From Zoogloea sp. (lineage in GTDB: Bacteria; Pseudomonadota; Gammaproteobacteria; Burkholderiales; Rhodocyclaceae), in assembly GCF_028693495.1 (NCBI RefSeq), contig NZ_JAQUVG010000008.1, forward strand, positions 1 to 56,424: a stretch of 56,424 bases of DNA. Reading direction: 5' to 3'. Position 1 is the first letter of the stretch; each line of letters begins with the position of its first letter. Positions 26,255 to 34,603 of the stretch are shown here, piece after piece. The notes below the pieces were generated by a model. That model saw nothing but the letters and a program-made list of their open reading frames with translations, searched no databases and was not told the DNA's origin. A program made the translations under genes and the position numbers.

Positions 26255-27659
26255 GCCGCGCACCTTGCTGGTGATTGCGGGCGAGTTTCCGCCGCTCAAG
26301 ACGATTGGGCGAATCCGCACCGTCAAGTTCGTCGATCAGCTTCGTCAGCACGGCTGGCGCTCGATCGTCATCACCCTCAAGCCTTCCGGCACCGAGCCCA
26401 ACTACGACCCGTCCCTGATGGCGGAGATCGTCGATGGCGTGGAGGTTGTCCGGGTGCCCATCCGCAACCGGGAAGACGAAATCGCCAACGCGGTCAAGCG
26501 CCTGCTCGGGCGCAAGCCGGCCGCGCCGGCGGTCAGTGCCGGCACTTCGTCCGGCGCCGCGGTGGCCGTGCCAGCACCGGTGGCCACCGCCGCTTCCGGC
26601 GGGCTGATGGATCATGCCCACGCGATGACGCGCTGGGTGCTGCGCAGCTTTGTGGATGTGCCCGACGACTTCCGTCTGTGGGCTGACGAGGCTCTCAAGG
26701 TGGCCCGCAAACTGTGCGCCGAGCGCCACATCGACGCGGTCTACACGACCCTTCCGCCTTTCTCGAGCATGTTCGTGGGCCACGCGCTGCGCCGCGAAAC
26801 CGGCCTGCCGTGGATCGCCGACTACCGTGACCTGTGGTACGGCGACGTGCTGCGTGAGTGGGTGCCCGACTGGCGCAAGAAGATCGAACTGCGCATGGAG
26901 CGCCGCCTGCTGCGCGAGGCCGATGTGATTGTCACCGTCTCCGAGCCCAAGACCGCCTACATGCAGCGCCTGCATCCGGAGCTCAAGGCGCGCTGGGAGA
27001 CCCTCACCAACGGCTACGACACCGAGCTCTACGGCGAACGCAAGCGTACGCGTCCGTTCACCGGCGAGACCATCGAGTTCGTGTACACCGGCCGGCTCTT
27101 CAAGAACCGCCGTGGTCACGCCTTCGCCGAGGCGCTTGGGCGCCTGCACCGCAGCGACCCGGCCCTCGCCGCCCGGGCGCGGGTACGCATCCTCGGTGGG
27201 GTCGAGCCGGCCATCCGCAAGCGCTATGACCAGATCCTCGCCGAGTACGGCATCGCCCACCTGTACGATTTTGCCGGTGACGTGAGCTATGCGGAGGCGA
27301 TGGATGCACAGGTGAACTGCGACTATCTGTTGCTGATCGTGGATACGGGCGAGACGTCCGATGGTGTGATACCGGGCAAGCTTTTCGAATATGTCTCGGT
27401 GCGCAGGCCGATCTTTGCCCTCTGTGATCCGGGTGCCACCCAGCAGATCATCGAGCGGGCCCGGCTGGGCAAGGCGGTTCCTGCTGAATCCGTGGAAGCC
27501 TGTGAGGCGATGTTGCGGGAGTGGCTGGCCCGTCCGGTTCCACAGACGGTGGACTCCGACGATGCCTATCTGGCTCAGTTTGACCGCAAGGCCATCAGTG
27601 CCCGTCTGGCCTCCCTGCTCGATGAAGTGGTGGCAGGTACAACCGAGGGTAGGACATGA
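26247..27659 (+). CDS. GT4-like glycosyltransferase, GC-rich central part
   Basis: 470-residue glycosyltransferase-like protein. An N-terminal FPPLKTIGRIRTVKFVDQL loop (about 12-30), an Ala/Pro-rich linker (about 90-118), DYRDLWYGDVLREW (about 191-204), a C-terminal EFVYTGRLFKNRRGHAFAEAL (about 272-292) and VIPGKLFEYVSVRRPIFAL (about 373-391, the donor-binding region) are seen. The DNA from about 26300 to 27280 is clearly richer in G and C, with strong third-position C/G preference, than both flanks and the 3' end of the same gene, which suggests a recombined block. It overlaps both neighbours by 4-8 bases. Confidence 0.85.
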   Translation: MSEPRTLLVIAGEFPPLKTIGRIRTVKFVDQLRQHGWRSIVITLKPSGTEPNYDPSLMAEIVDGVEVVRVPIRNREDEIANAVKRLLGRKPAAPAVSAGTSSGAAVAVPAPVATAASGGLMDHAHAMTRWVLRSFVDVPDDFRLWADEALKVARKLCAERHIDAVYTTLPPFSSMFVGHALRRETGLPWIADYRDLWYGDVLREWVPDWRKKIELRMERRLLREADVIVTVSEPKTAYMQRLHPELKARWETLTNGYDTELYGERKRTRPFTGETIEFVYTGRLFKNRRGHAFAEALGRLHRSDPALAARARVRILGGVEPAIRKRYDQILAEYGIAHLYDFAGDVSYAEAMDAQVNCDYLLLIVDTGETSDGVIPGKLFEYVSVRRPIFALCDPGATQQIIERARLGKAVPAESVEACEAMLREWLARPVPQTVDSDDAYLAQFDRKAISARLASLLDEVVAGTTEGRT

Positions 27660-28501
27660 GCCGGCTGACTTCCTTGAAACAATGGGTGAAAAGCACGGCA
27701 GCCCGTACCCTCTGGGCCTATGGCGCCGACGAGTTGATTGCCCGTCTGCGTCAGTGTGGGGTGGTGCCGGGGACGACCCTGGTGGTTCACTCATCCTGGC
27801 TGCCTCATAACGGCTTTCAGGGAAAACCTGCGGACCTGGTGAAGGCGCTCAAGCTGGCGGTGGGGGACAAGGGATTGCTGGTGATGCCCTCCATGCCCTA
27901 TCACAACATGAGTTCTGCCCAATGGCTGGCCAAGGGCAAACCCATGAACGTGGCCCGCAGCCCATCAATGATGGGCCTGGTATCAGAGGTCTTCCGCCGC
28001 AGCCAAGGTGTGCGCAGAAGCCTCAGTCCTACCCACCCGCTCCTGGCCTGGGGACAGGATGCTGCGGAGTTCATTGCCGGACACGAGCAGGCGGATCGTC
28101 CCTTCGGGGCTCGATCGCCCTTTGCCCGGATGCTTGAACGGGATGCCCTGATCCTGGGTTTCGACGCCCCGTTTGCCTCTTTCACATACACCCATTTTGT
28201 CGAAGATCAACTGGAAGCAAGCTTGCCATGCCCCCTCTATGAGCCTGTGCCCGTGGAGGGGCAGGTGCTGGATGCAGATGGTCATCTTCTCCGCTGCCCA
28301 GTAAGGGTTCTCTCGGCCGAAGCCAACCGTCTGCGCCGGGAAGTGCGGCTGGTGGAGCACCTGAAGCAGGCGGGTGTCCTCCGGGAGGGAAAGTTGGGTA
28401 ACACGCGCCTGACCTGGATTTCTGCGACCGATCACAGCCATCAATCGGCCCGTTTTGTGGCAGGAGGAGGACATTTTTTCGATGCTCCTCCCCGCACATG
28501 A
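27656..28501 (+). CDS. AAC(3)-family N-acetyltransferase, likely EPS-modifying
   Basis: 281-residue member of the aminoglycoside 3-N-acetyltransferase/YokD fold. Seen: TTLVVHSSWLPHNGFQG (about 41-57), the acetyl-CoA region LLVMPSMPYHN, and SLSPTHPLLAWG (about 122-133), which corresponds to the conserved HPTHS-like active-site stretch. The family contains both resistance enzymes and enzymes acetylating amino sugars in glycan pathways. Its position inside an EPS operon, overlapping the preceding glycosyltransferase by ATGA, points to acylation of an amino sugar in the polymer; drug resistance is unlikely. Typical length. Confidence 0.82.
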   Translation: MSRLTSLKQWVKSTAARTLWAYGADELIARLRQCGVVPGTTLVVHSSWLPHNGFQGKPADLVKALKLAVGDKGLLVMPSMPYHNMSSAQWLAKGKPMNVARSPSMMGLVSEVFRRSQGVRRSLSPTHPLLAWGQDAAEFIAGHEQADRPFGARSPFARMLERDALILGFDAPFASFTYTHFVEDQLEASLPCPLYEPVPVEGQVLDADGHLLRCPVRVLSAEANRLRREVRLVEHLKQAGVLREGKLGNTRLTWISATDHSHQSARFVAGGGHFFDAPPRT

Positions 28502-28536
28502 TCGAATAACGCATTGCGAAGAACTGGAAAAAACCG

Positions 28537-29718
28537 ATGAACATCAGTGAAACCCTCCGTCAGAAACGTCTCGTCTTGAAAGACACCCTCGGTCTTGGGC
28601 TGACCCAGCCCACCGACAATCGGGTGCACCTGGATGCCGCCATCGCCTGGCTCAAGCATGCTCAGGATGTCACGGGCAACGGAGGTGTCGCCCAGACATG
28701 GCTGGTGCGTTCCCGCCGCTGGGCGCCGTCCTACCCGGAGACCACCGGCTACATCATTCCAACCCTCTACCGTTATGCGGCCCTTTCCGGTGACGAGGAC
28801 TCAAGGGTTCGCGCCCGTCGCATGGCCGACTGGGAAATCGATATCCAGTTGCCGGAAGGAGGGGTCCTGGCAGGGGCACTCGGTGATTCCGATCAGCCGA
28901 CGGTCTTCAACACCGGGCAGGTGATCTTTGGCTGGGTGCGTGCCTTCGAAGAAGAGCAGGACGAGCGCTACCGGGACGCGGCGGTCAGGGCCTCCCGTTG
29001 GCTCTGCGACATCATGGACGATGACGGGTGCTGGCGAACCTTCGGCTCCCCGATGACTGGCAAGCACATCAACACCTATAACACCCGTTCGGCCTGGAGT
29101 CTGGCGCGCACGCATCAGATCACCGGCGAACAGCGTTTCCTGGATGCGGCCGTACGTAACTGTGAATGGGCGCTGACCCAGGCGCGGGCCAACGGCTGGC
29201 TGGATACCAACTGCCTGCAGGACAACAAGCAGCCATTCACCCATACCATCGCCTATGCCATGCGTGGCCTGCTGGAGATCGGTGCCTATGCGCAGCGGGA
29301 GGATTTCATTCTGGCTGCCCGCAGGATCGGTGATGCGATGATTGCTGCGCTGCCGGCGGATGGACGTCTGCCGGGACGCTTTGATGAAAATTGGCAGCCT
29401 ACGGTCAAGTGGTCGTGTCTCACGGGTGATTGTCAGCTGGGTATCAACTGGGGCCGCCTCTTCCAGATAACGGGAGAAGGGGCCTACCGGGATGCGACCA
29501 CCCGGATCCTCAGCTTCGTGAAGCGAACCCAGTTGCTGGCAGGAGACGAGCGAGCTACGGTGGGGGGGATCAAGGGGTCTCACCCAGTCAATGGTGGCTA
29601 CCATCCCTGGCAGTACCCCAACTGGGCGACCAAGTTTTACGCGGATGCGCTGATGATGGATAGCGCGAACCGTAGCGGCAAGCGATATGGTCTGACGGGT
29701 CAGGACAATGCCGTCTGA
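28537..29718 (+). CDS. Uncharacterised EPS-locus protein with predicted alpha/alpha-toroid fold
   Basis: 393-residue cytoplasmic-type protein with no signal peptide. It is built of repeating helical units rich in Trp, Tyr and Gly turns (TGYIIPTLYRYAALSGDE, VRASRWLCDIMDDDGCWRTF, NTRSAWSLARTHQITGEQ, CEWALTQARANGWLDTNC, TIAYAMRGLLEIGAYA, CLTGDCQLGINWGRLFQITG). This is the pattern of six-hairpin (alpha/alpha)6 barrels found in glycoside hydrolases, lyases and uronyl epimerases. I do not recognise a named family with certainty; VpsJ-like polysaccharide proteins are a possibility. It may epimerise or process EPS intermediates. It overlaps the next gene by 11 bases. Confidence 0.72.
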   Translation: MNISETLRQKRLVLKDTLGLGLTQPTDNRVHLDAAIAWLKHAQDVTGNGGVAQTWLVRSRRWAPSYPETTGYIIPTLYRYAALSGDEDSRVRARRMADWEIDIQLPEGGVLAGALGDSDQPTVFNTGQVIFGWVRAFEEEQDERYRDAAVRASRWLCDIMDDDGCWRTFGSPMTGKHINTYNTRSAWSLARTHQITGEQRFLDAAVRNCEWALTQARANGWLDTNCLQDNKQPFTHTIAYAMRGLLEIGAYAQREDFILAARRIGDAMIAALPADGRLPGRFDENWQPTVKWSCLTGDCQLGINWGRLFQITGEGAYRDATTRILSFVKRTQLLAGDERATVGGIKGSHPVNGGYHPWQYPNWATKFYADALMMDSANRSGKRYGLTGQDNAV

Positions 29719-30880
29719 GCAGAGATCCGGGCATCCACCGGGTAAGGTTCTCCTGTTCCAGCCCTTCCACTTCGATCTGCTGGGGGGAGTGGATGTCGTT
29801 GTCGAAAATCTTTGGCGGGGTCTTGAGCGGCAACAGCCTGGGCTTGCCTCGATCGGTGTTCAGGACTGGACAAAAGCGGGTGACTTCGTGGATGCAGAAG
29901 GTCGGCGCTTCCTCCATATCAACTTGCCGCAACCACCCGATAAAGGTTTGGCAGCGCAATTTCGCTATTTCATTACCCTATTGCGCCGGATTCCGCCGGT
30001 TGTACGGGAGTTGCGACGTCGGGATATCACTGTAGTCAATTTCCATTTCCTTACCCTTAATGTCTTTCCATTGGCGCTGATCAAGCGCCTGGGCTTGTGG
30101 CGAGGGCGGCTCGTCTTGAGCTTTCATGGTTCGGATGTTCTTGCCGTCGATCCCAAACGCCCAGCCTGGAAACTGATTGCTTCACAAGTCGATGAGGTCA
30201 CTGCTTGCTCGAACGCGCTGGCGGAGCAGGTCAAGGCCCTCAATCTGTTCCGGCGCCCGCCGCAAGTCGTTTACAACGGCATCGATATTCCAGGCTTTCT
30301 GAAACGGGCAGACGGAGTGTCATTACCCGTTCCCGAGCCTTACATCCTGAATGTGGGAACCTTTGTGTCGAATAAGGGACAGGATGTACTTCTCGAGGCT
30401 TTCGCCCTGATCGCCCGCTCCCGTCCACTGCTAAATCTTGTGTTTGTCGGTGGCACCGACAATGGCGTCTGGTTGGCCACCCTGCGGGAGCGTGTGGCGG
30501 CTCTGGGATTGGAGGAAAGAGTTTTTTTCTTCGAAAATCAACCCCAGAAGCATGTGGCAGCCTTGATGAAGAATGCTGTTTGTTTAGCCCATTCTTCTCA
30601 TCGTGAAGGCTTGCCCATTGTACTAATCGAGGCAGGTGCCTGCAGTCTGCCCATCGTGTCTACGCAAGTCGGGGGAATTCCCGAAATCATCGAGTCCACA
30701 GAACAGGGCCTGTTGGTCGAGCCGGCTAACAGCGGAGCGCTCGCGTCAGCGATTGCTGCGGTCCTGGAGTTACCGGCGGAGGCGGATCGGCGAGCAGAAA
30801 ATCTCCGATCAAGGATCAACTGTTCGTTTTCGGCGGAGTCGATGGTCAGCGGCTACAGGAGAGCGTATTTGAATGTTTGA
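29708..30880 (+). CDS. GT4 family glycosyltransferase
   Basis: 390-residue GT-B glycosyltransferase. FQPFHFDLLGGVDVVVENLW (about 17-36) is the acceptor loop, VLSFHGSDVLAVDP (about 136-149) the N-domain end, ILNVGTFVSNKGQDVLLEAFA (about 213-233) the hinge, and AHSSHREGLPIVLIEAGACSLPIV (about 295-318) the donor-binding E-x7-E motif. ATG 29708 lies inside the end of the previous gene. From about 29950 onwards the DNA becomes poorer in GC, the beginning of a shift that continues to 34563. This is the last gene of the contiguous operon before a 183-base gap. Confidence 0.9.
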   Translation: MPSEQRSGHPPGKVLLFQPFHFDLLGGVDVVVENLWRGLERQQPGLASIGVQDWTKAGDFVDAEGRRFLHINLPQPPDKGLAAQFRYFITLLRRIPPVVRELRRRDITVVNFHFLTLNVFPLALIKRLGLWRGRLVLSFHGSDVLAVDPKRPAWKLIASQVDEVTACSNALAEQVKALNLFRRPPQVVYNGIDIPGFLKRADGVSLPVPEPYILNVGTFVSNKGQDVLLEAFALIARSRPLLNLVFVGGTDNGVWLATLRERVAALGLEERVFFFENQPQKHVAALMKNAVCLAHSSHREGLPIVLIEAGACSLPIVSTQVGGIPEIIESTEQGLLVEPANSGALASAIAAVLELPAEADRRAENLRSRINCSFSAESMVSGYRRAYLNV

Positions 30881-30950
30881 TTCTGGCGGGAAAATTTAAT
30901 GCCTTGTAGCCAGGTTGAAGCATGTAAAAACTGCTTTGAAGTTCTTCTTG

Positions 30951-30987
30951 GATCCTGACGGACATCCGCCGTACAGGATCACGTCAG
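30951..30987 (+). promoter_or_regulatory. Competing inverted repeats in the leader upstream of the flippase gene
   Basis: In the 183-base gap before the wzx-like gene, GATCCTGACGG can pair with CCGTACAGGATC (30951-30980, one bulged A). Alternatively CTGACG (30955-30960) can pair with CGTCAG (30982-30987). The two pairings exclude each other. No T tract follows, so a simple terminator is unlikely. I saw no convincing promoter in 30881-31063; an AT-rich start (30890-30900) and a GGAG-type ribosome site at 31051 are the other features. Confidence 0.35.
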
Positions 30988-31063
30988 TGCAATTTGAAAT
31001 CAAGAAACGCAAGAGTCAAGCTGGGCAGGGAGTTTACGCCATTGATTCGAGGAGAAAAGTAGG

Positions 31064-32527
31064 GTGAGTGTATTAAGAGGTCTCGCGATCAATTATATGG
31101 AAAAGTATGGTCTGATGCTGGTCGGCTTCGGATCATCCATAATTCTGGCGAGATTTTTGTCGCCCGACGATACGGGTATTTTCTCCGTCGGCATGTTCGT
31201 CATCTCCCTTGCGCATACGGTGCGTGACCTGGGCGTCAGTAGCTATATCATTCAGGAAAAAGAACTGACCATTGATCGCCTGAGAAGCGCCCAGTTCGTC
31301 ACCCTCGCCATGTCCTGGCTGATGGCGATCTGCCTGGCGGTTCTGAGCGGCCCGGTGTCTGCTTACTATGCGGAACCTCAGGTGCGCGAGATCATGCTGG
31401 TGCTGGTCATCAATTTCATTCTCCTGCCTTTTGGTTCAATCACGATGGCGCTTCTCAAGCGAAATCTGGAGTTCGGGAAGCTGTCGAGCATCAACGTGGT
31501 TTCATCGATCAGTCAGGCTGTCACTTCGGTTACCCTGGCCTATTATGGCCATGGCGCCATGAGCCTGGCATGGGGTGGGGTGGTGGGTAGCTCGATGTCG
31601 GTAGCCTTGTCGATGCTGTGCCGTAAGCCGCAACAGCCTTGGCTTCCGGGTACCGGAGAATTGGGCCGGGTGCTCGACAAAGGGGTCAAATTCAGCGGGG
31701 CAGGGATATGCTATGACATTGGCCAGGGTGCTCCGGAGCTGATCTCGGCCAAGCTTCTGTCCTTTCACGATGCCGGCTTGTTGAGCCGCGGTGTGGGTGC
31801 AGTGATGCTGATTCAAAAGCTTTTTGTCGATGCAGTTTATCCGGTCATGCTTTCCCATTTTGCTCAGGTGTTGCGCAATCAGCCCCAGCAATTTCGGGAG
31901 AAATATCTGGCTTCTTGTGTCAATTTGGCAACCTTGGCGTGGCCAGTGTTCGGTTGCTTCGCTGTGGTCTCTGGTGATGTGATCCTAGTCTTGTATGGCG
32001 AAGCTTGGGCGGACGCAGCAGTGCTGGCATCAATCCTTTGCATCGGCGCGGCCGTCGGAGGGCTTAGCGGCATTGCCAGCAGTGTCCTAGTCGGAGGCGG
32101 CGAGGCTGGAATCTCATTTAAGTTGCAGTTGGCTGTCCAATCTTCTAGAGCTGTACTGGCGCTGATCGGTGCGGGTTACGGGATTGCGGGGGTCGCGGCT
32201 GGCATGGCGGTAGCAGATGTCTTGGGTGCCTTTTCATTCGTCATCGTTGTGGGTCGAAAGTACGATGTAGAGGTCACTCGGATGGTGAATGCTCTGGTCA
32301 AACCAGTCTGTGCTGCCGTAGTCATTACATCCCTGACGCTGATTCTGAGGTCGAGTCTGATGGATATCTCGGCATTTTCCAGGCTCGTGATCATTGCAGT
32401 TGTCGTGACCGCTGCGTGGTTTGCGCTGCTTCCTGTCGTCAATAGGCTGCTGTGGGACGTTCTCAACAAGCTTGGTGCTGCACTGCTGGCAAAGGTGAGC
32501 GCCATGGTGGGCATGGAGAAAAAGTGA
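31064..32527 (+). CDS. Wzx-type polysaccharide flippase (oligosaccharide flippase family)
   Basis: 487-residue polytopic membrane protein with about 12-14 hydrophobic segments and the MVF/MATE pattern of Wzx/lipopolysaccharide flippases: an N-terminal LAINYMEKYGLMLVGFGSSIILARFLSPDDTGIF-like region (about 6-40, typical for the RfbX/TuaB group), then repeated paired helices. It is expected to flip lipid-linked EPS units to the periplasmic face for the Wzy/ligase-like protein. GTG start with GGAG 13 bases upstream. The base composition is more AT-rich than the operon core, in line with a replaceable cassette. The stop overlaps the next ATG (TGATG). Confidence 0.9.
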   Translation: MSVLRGLAINYMEKYGLMLVGFGSSIILARFLSPDDTGIFSVGMFVISLAHTVRDLGVSSYIIQEKELTIDRLRSAQFVTLAMSWLMAICLAVLSGPVSAYYAEPQVREIMLVLVINFILLPFGSITMALLKRNLEFGKLSSINVVSSISQAVTSVTLAYYGHGAMSLAWGGVVGSSMSVALSMLCRKPQQPWLPGTGELGRVLDKGVKFSGAGICYDIGQGAPELISAKLLSFHDAGLLSRGVGAVMLIQKLFVDAVYPVMLSHFAQVLRNQPQQFREKYLASCVNLATLAWPVFGCFAVVSGDVILVLYGEAWADAAVLASILCIGAAVGGLSGIASSVLVGGGEAGISFKLQLAVQSSRAVLALIGAGYGIAGVAAGMAVADVLGAFSFVIVVGRKYDVEVTRMVNALVKPVCAAVVITSLTLILRSSLMDISAFSRLVIIAVVVTAAWFALLPVVNRLLWDVLNKLGAALLAKVSAMVGMEKK

Positions 32528-33438
32528 TGAAACGTGATGGAATCTTGCTCAGTGTGATTATTTGTACGTACAACCGCGGAGATCGCCTGGGAATCCTGTT
32601 CGACGCCCTGCGTAAATTGCGTACGGACGGCACATTCAATGCCGAGTTTATTTTTATTGATAACAACTCGTCGGACAACACCAAATCCGAAATTCTGGGC
32701 TTTGTAGAATCAGTTACTTTCCCGGTTGATTATGTTTTTGAAAAAAAGAGGGGTTCGAGCGCTGCGAGGAACGCTGGAATCAAGGCTGCATCCGGATCGG
32801 TGATTGTGGTTCTCGACGATGATTGTCTGCCTGCCCCGGATTGGCTGATCAAAATTGCTCAGTATTTTTCCCGGTCCGATGTCGATGTGGCAGGTGGGAA
32901 AGTGCTTCTCTTCAACCCCCTGGATCTTCCCATGTCGATCCGGACCAGCGAAAATGATGTCTCGCTGCAAAGGCTCGATCAATTGTTTGGAACGATCCCC
33001 GGCTGCAATATGGCATTTCGGCGGAGCGTCCTCGAAAACATCGGTCTGTTCGATGAAGAACTGGGCGCAGGTCTTCCGCTGGCCGGGGAGGATGTCGATC
33101 TGATTTACCGGGCGCTCAGAAAAGGATACAAGCTGCGATACACGCCGACATTTTGTGTGTATCACAATCACGGCCGTCGGACATCACTAGACGCAAGCTT
33201 TTTGAATAGATCATACGTCCGGGGGCGTGGTGGGATTTATGCTAAATATATACTCCAGAAGGATTGGAAAATGGCCAGGATGGCTTACTGGGAGATGCGG
33301 ACACTCTTTCGACAGGCTGCCAGAAAAATTATAGCCGGGGAGGGGCCAGCCCAGGATTTGAAGGACATGGGCTATCTGGCACAAGGGTTTTCGGTCGTTA
33401 CCTGGAAAGCGTTGTGGGGCTGTAGAGACTCCGTCTAG
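32527..33438 (+). CDS. GT2 family glycosyltransferase
   Basis: 303-residue inverting GT-A glycosyltransferase. LLSVIICTYNRGDRLGILFDAL (about 7-28) is the nucleotide-binding start, FIDNNSSDNTKSEI follows, VIVVLDDDCLPAPDWL (about 95-110) holds the DxD metal motif, and PGCNMAFRRSVLENIGLFDEELGAG with EDVDLIYRALRKGYKL (about 190-206) holds the catalytic-base region. Start ATG 32527 was chosen over the longer frame from 32452, because the family begins a few residues before the SVIICTYN strand and the start couples to the flippase stop. Member of the AT-richer cassette. Confidence 0.9.
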   Translation: MKRDGILLSVIICTYNRGDRLGILFDALRKLRTDGTFNAEFIFIDNNSSDNTKSEILGFVESVTFPVDYVFEKKRGSSAARNAGIKAASGSVIVVLDDDCLPAPDWLIKIAQYFSRSDVDVAGGKVLLFNPLDLPMSIRTSENDVSLQRLDQLFGTIPGCNMAFRRSVLENIGLFDEELGAGLPLAGEDVDLIYRALRKGYKLRYTPTFCVYHNHGRRTSLDASFLNRSYVRGRGGIYAKYILQKDWKMARMAYWEMRTLFRQAARKIIAGEGPAQDLKDMGYLAQGFSVVTWKALWGCRDSV

Positions 33439-33570
33439 AGATGAGAGGTTCTTGGGCTGTGGGTTTGTCTTGGTGCAGGCCCTTCGCTACATGATTAGTT
33501 TTTGTCTGTCCGAATACGCTAACCAGTTTTTTTCAGGTTGCTGAACGCCCATTTAATGAGGAATTAATTC

Positions 33571-34563
33571 TTGAAAAAAATTGATGTCATCATTGTTACG
33601 TACAATGGCGCCACCTGGATTCGACGCAATCTGATGTCACTCAGGCAGAGCTCCCTGCTGCCGCATGTGATTGTGGTTGATAATGCCTCCACTGATGATA
33701 CAGTGCAGATTGTCAGGGATGAGTTTCCCGAAGTGGAGCTTATTACACTCCAATCCAATTTAGGATTCGGCATCGGCAATAACGTTGGAATTTCCAAGTC
33801 GATTGCCCAGGGCGCCGAGTATACCTATTTGTTCAATCAAGACGCTTACGTTGCGCCGGATGCCATCGAAAAACTGGCGTCTTTTATGGATCAGCATCAG
33901 GATTTCGGGGTTGTGTCGCCGCTTCATTGTTGCCCTGACTTGGATAACATAGATCGTAAGACCTGCAATGCCTACATAAGCCCGTTTGCATCGCCATTTC
34001 TGTGTGATGCGGCAATGGGAAAAATCGAGAATTATTATAAGATTCGGGGAATCAACGCGGCTGCGTGGTTTATTCGTACATCGGTTTTTTTGAAGGTGGG
34101 GGGGTTTGATCCAATGTTCTTCATGTACGGAGAAGACGACGACCTGATAAATCGCTTCGAGCTTCATGGTGTCGGCTTCGCGCTGTTGCCGTCTGCACGG
34201 ATCGTTCATTTCAACCAGAGCGCCCCGAAGAAACACGAGCCAAACTTTTGGACAGATGTTAAGCGCAAAGCCGAACGGGAGCGTTCCAGGCTGGTGGTGA
34301 GAGTCAAGGATCCAACTTATAGTTATCCGTACATGTTCCGCATTCTTATAGCAGAGGGTCTTTTCTTGCCACTTACAAATTTTATAGTAAGGGGGCAATG
34401 GAAGGATTTCCTGATTACGATGCTTGCGACCTTCCGTGTATTTACGGAAACTGGACTAATTCGGAAGCGGGCACGTATGTGTGCAAAGCCGGCTGCACAT
34501 TTCCTTGATCTAACCCATCCAAAGGATGATCTTGGGTCTGTTGTTGCGCCTGCACTCAAGTAA
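33571..34563 (+). CDS. GT2 family glycosyltransferase, rhamnosyltransferase-like
   Basis: 330-residue GT-A glycosyltransferase similar in layout to RfbF/WcaA-like rhamnosyltransferases: KKIDVIIVTYNGATWIRRNLMSL (about 2-24), VVDNASTDDTVQIV (about 35-48), LQSNLGFGIGNNVGISKSI, YLFNQDAYVAPDAIEKL (about 87-103, with DA in place of DxD), and FDPMFFMYGEDDDLINRFELHG (about 181-202). TTG start at 33571 after GAGG; no ATG lies near the family start. A 132-base gap precedes it with no clear promoter. The donor sugar is not readable from the sequence. Confidence 0.87.
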   Translation: MKKIDVIIVTYNGATWIRRNLMSLRQSSLLPHVIVVDNASTDDTVQIVRDEFPEVELITLQSNLGFGIGNNVGISKSIAQGAEYTYLFNQDAYVAPDAIEKLASFMDQHQDFGVVSPLHCCPDLDNIDRKTCNAYISPFASPFLCDAAMGKIENYYKIRGINAAAWFIRTSVFLKVGGFDPMFFMYGEDDDLINRFELHGVGFALLPSARIVHFNQSAPKKHEPNFWTDVKRKAERERSRLVVRVKDPTYSYPYMFRILIAEGLFLPLTNFIVRGQWKDFLITMLATFRVFTETGLIRKRARMCAKPAAHFLDLTHPKDDLGSVVAPALK

Positions 34564-34603
34564 AAATCGATTCAGGAGTGGCTCGTGTGCTGGTGCAGTA
34601 GGG

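Noticed and set aside
27656..28501. An aminoglycoside resistance gene
   Set aside because: The fold fits AAC(3), but the gene is embedded and translationally coupled in an EPS operon, so glycan acylation is the more economical reading.
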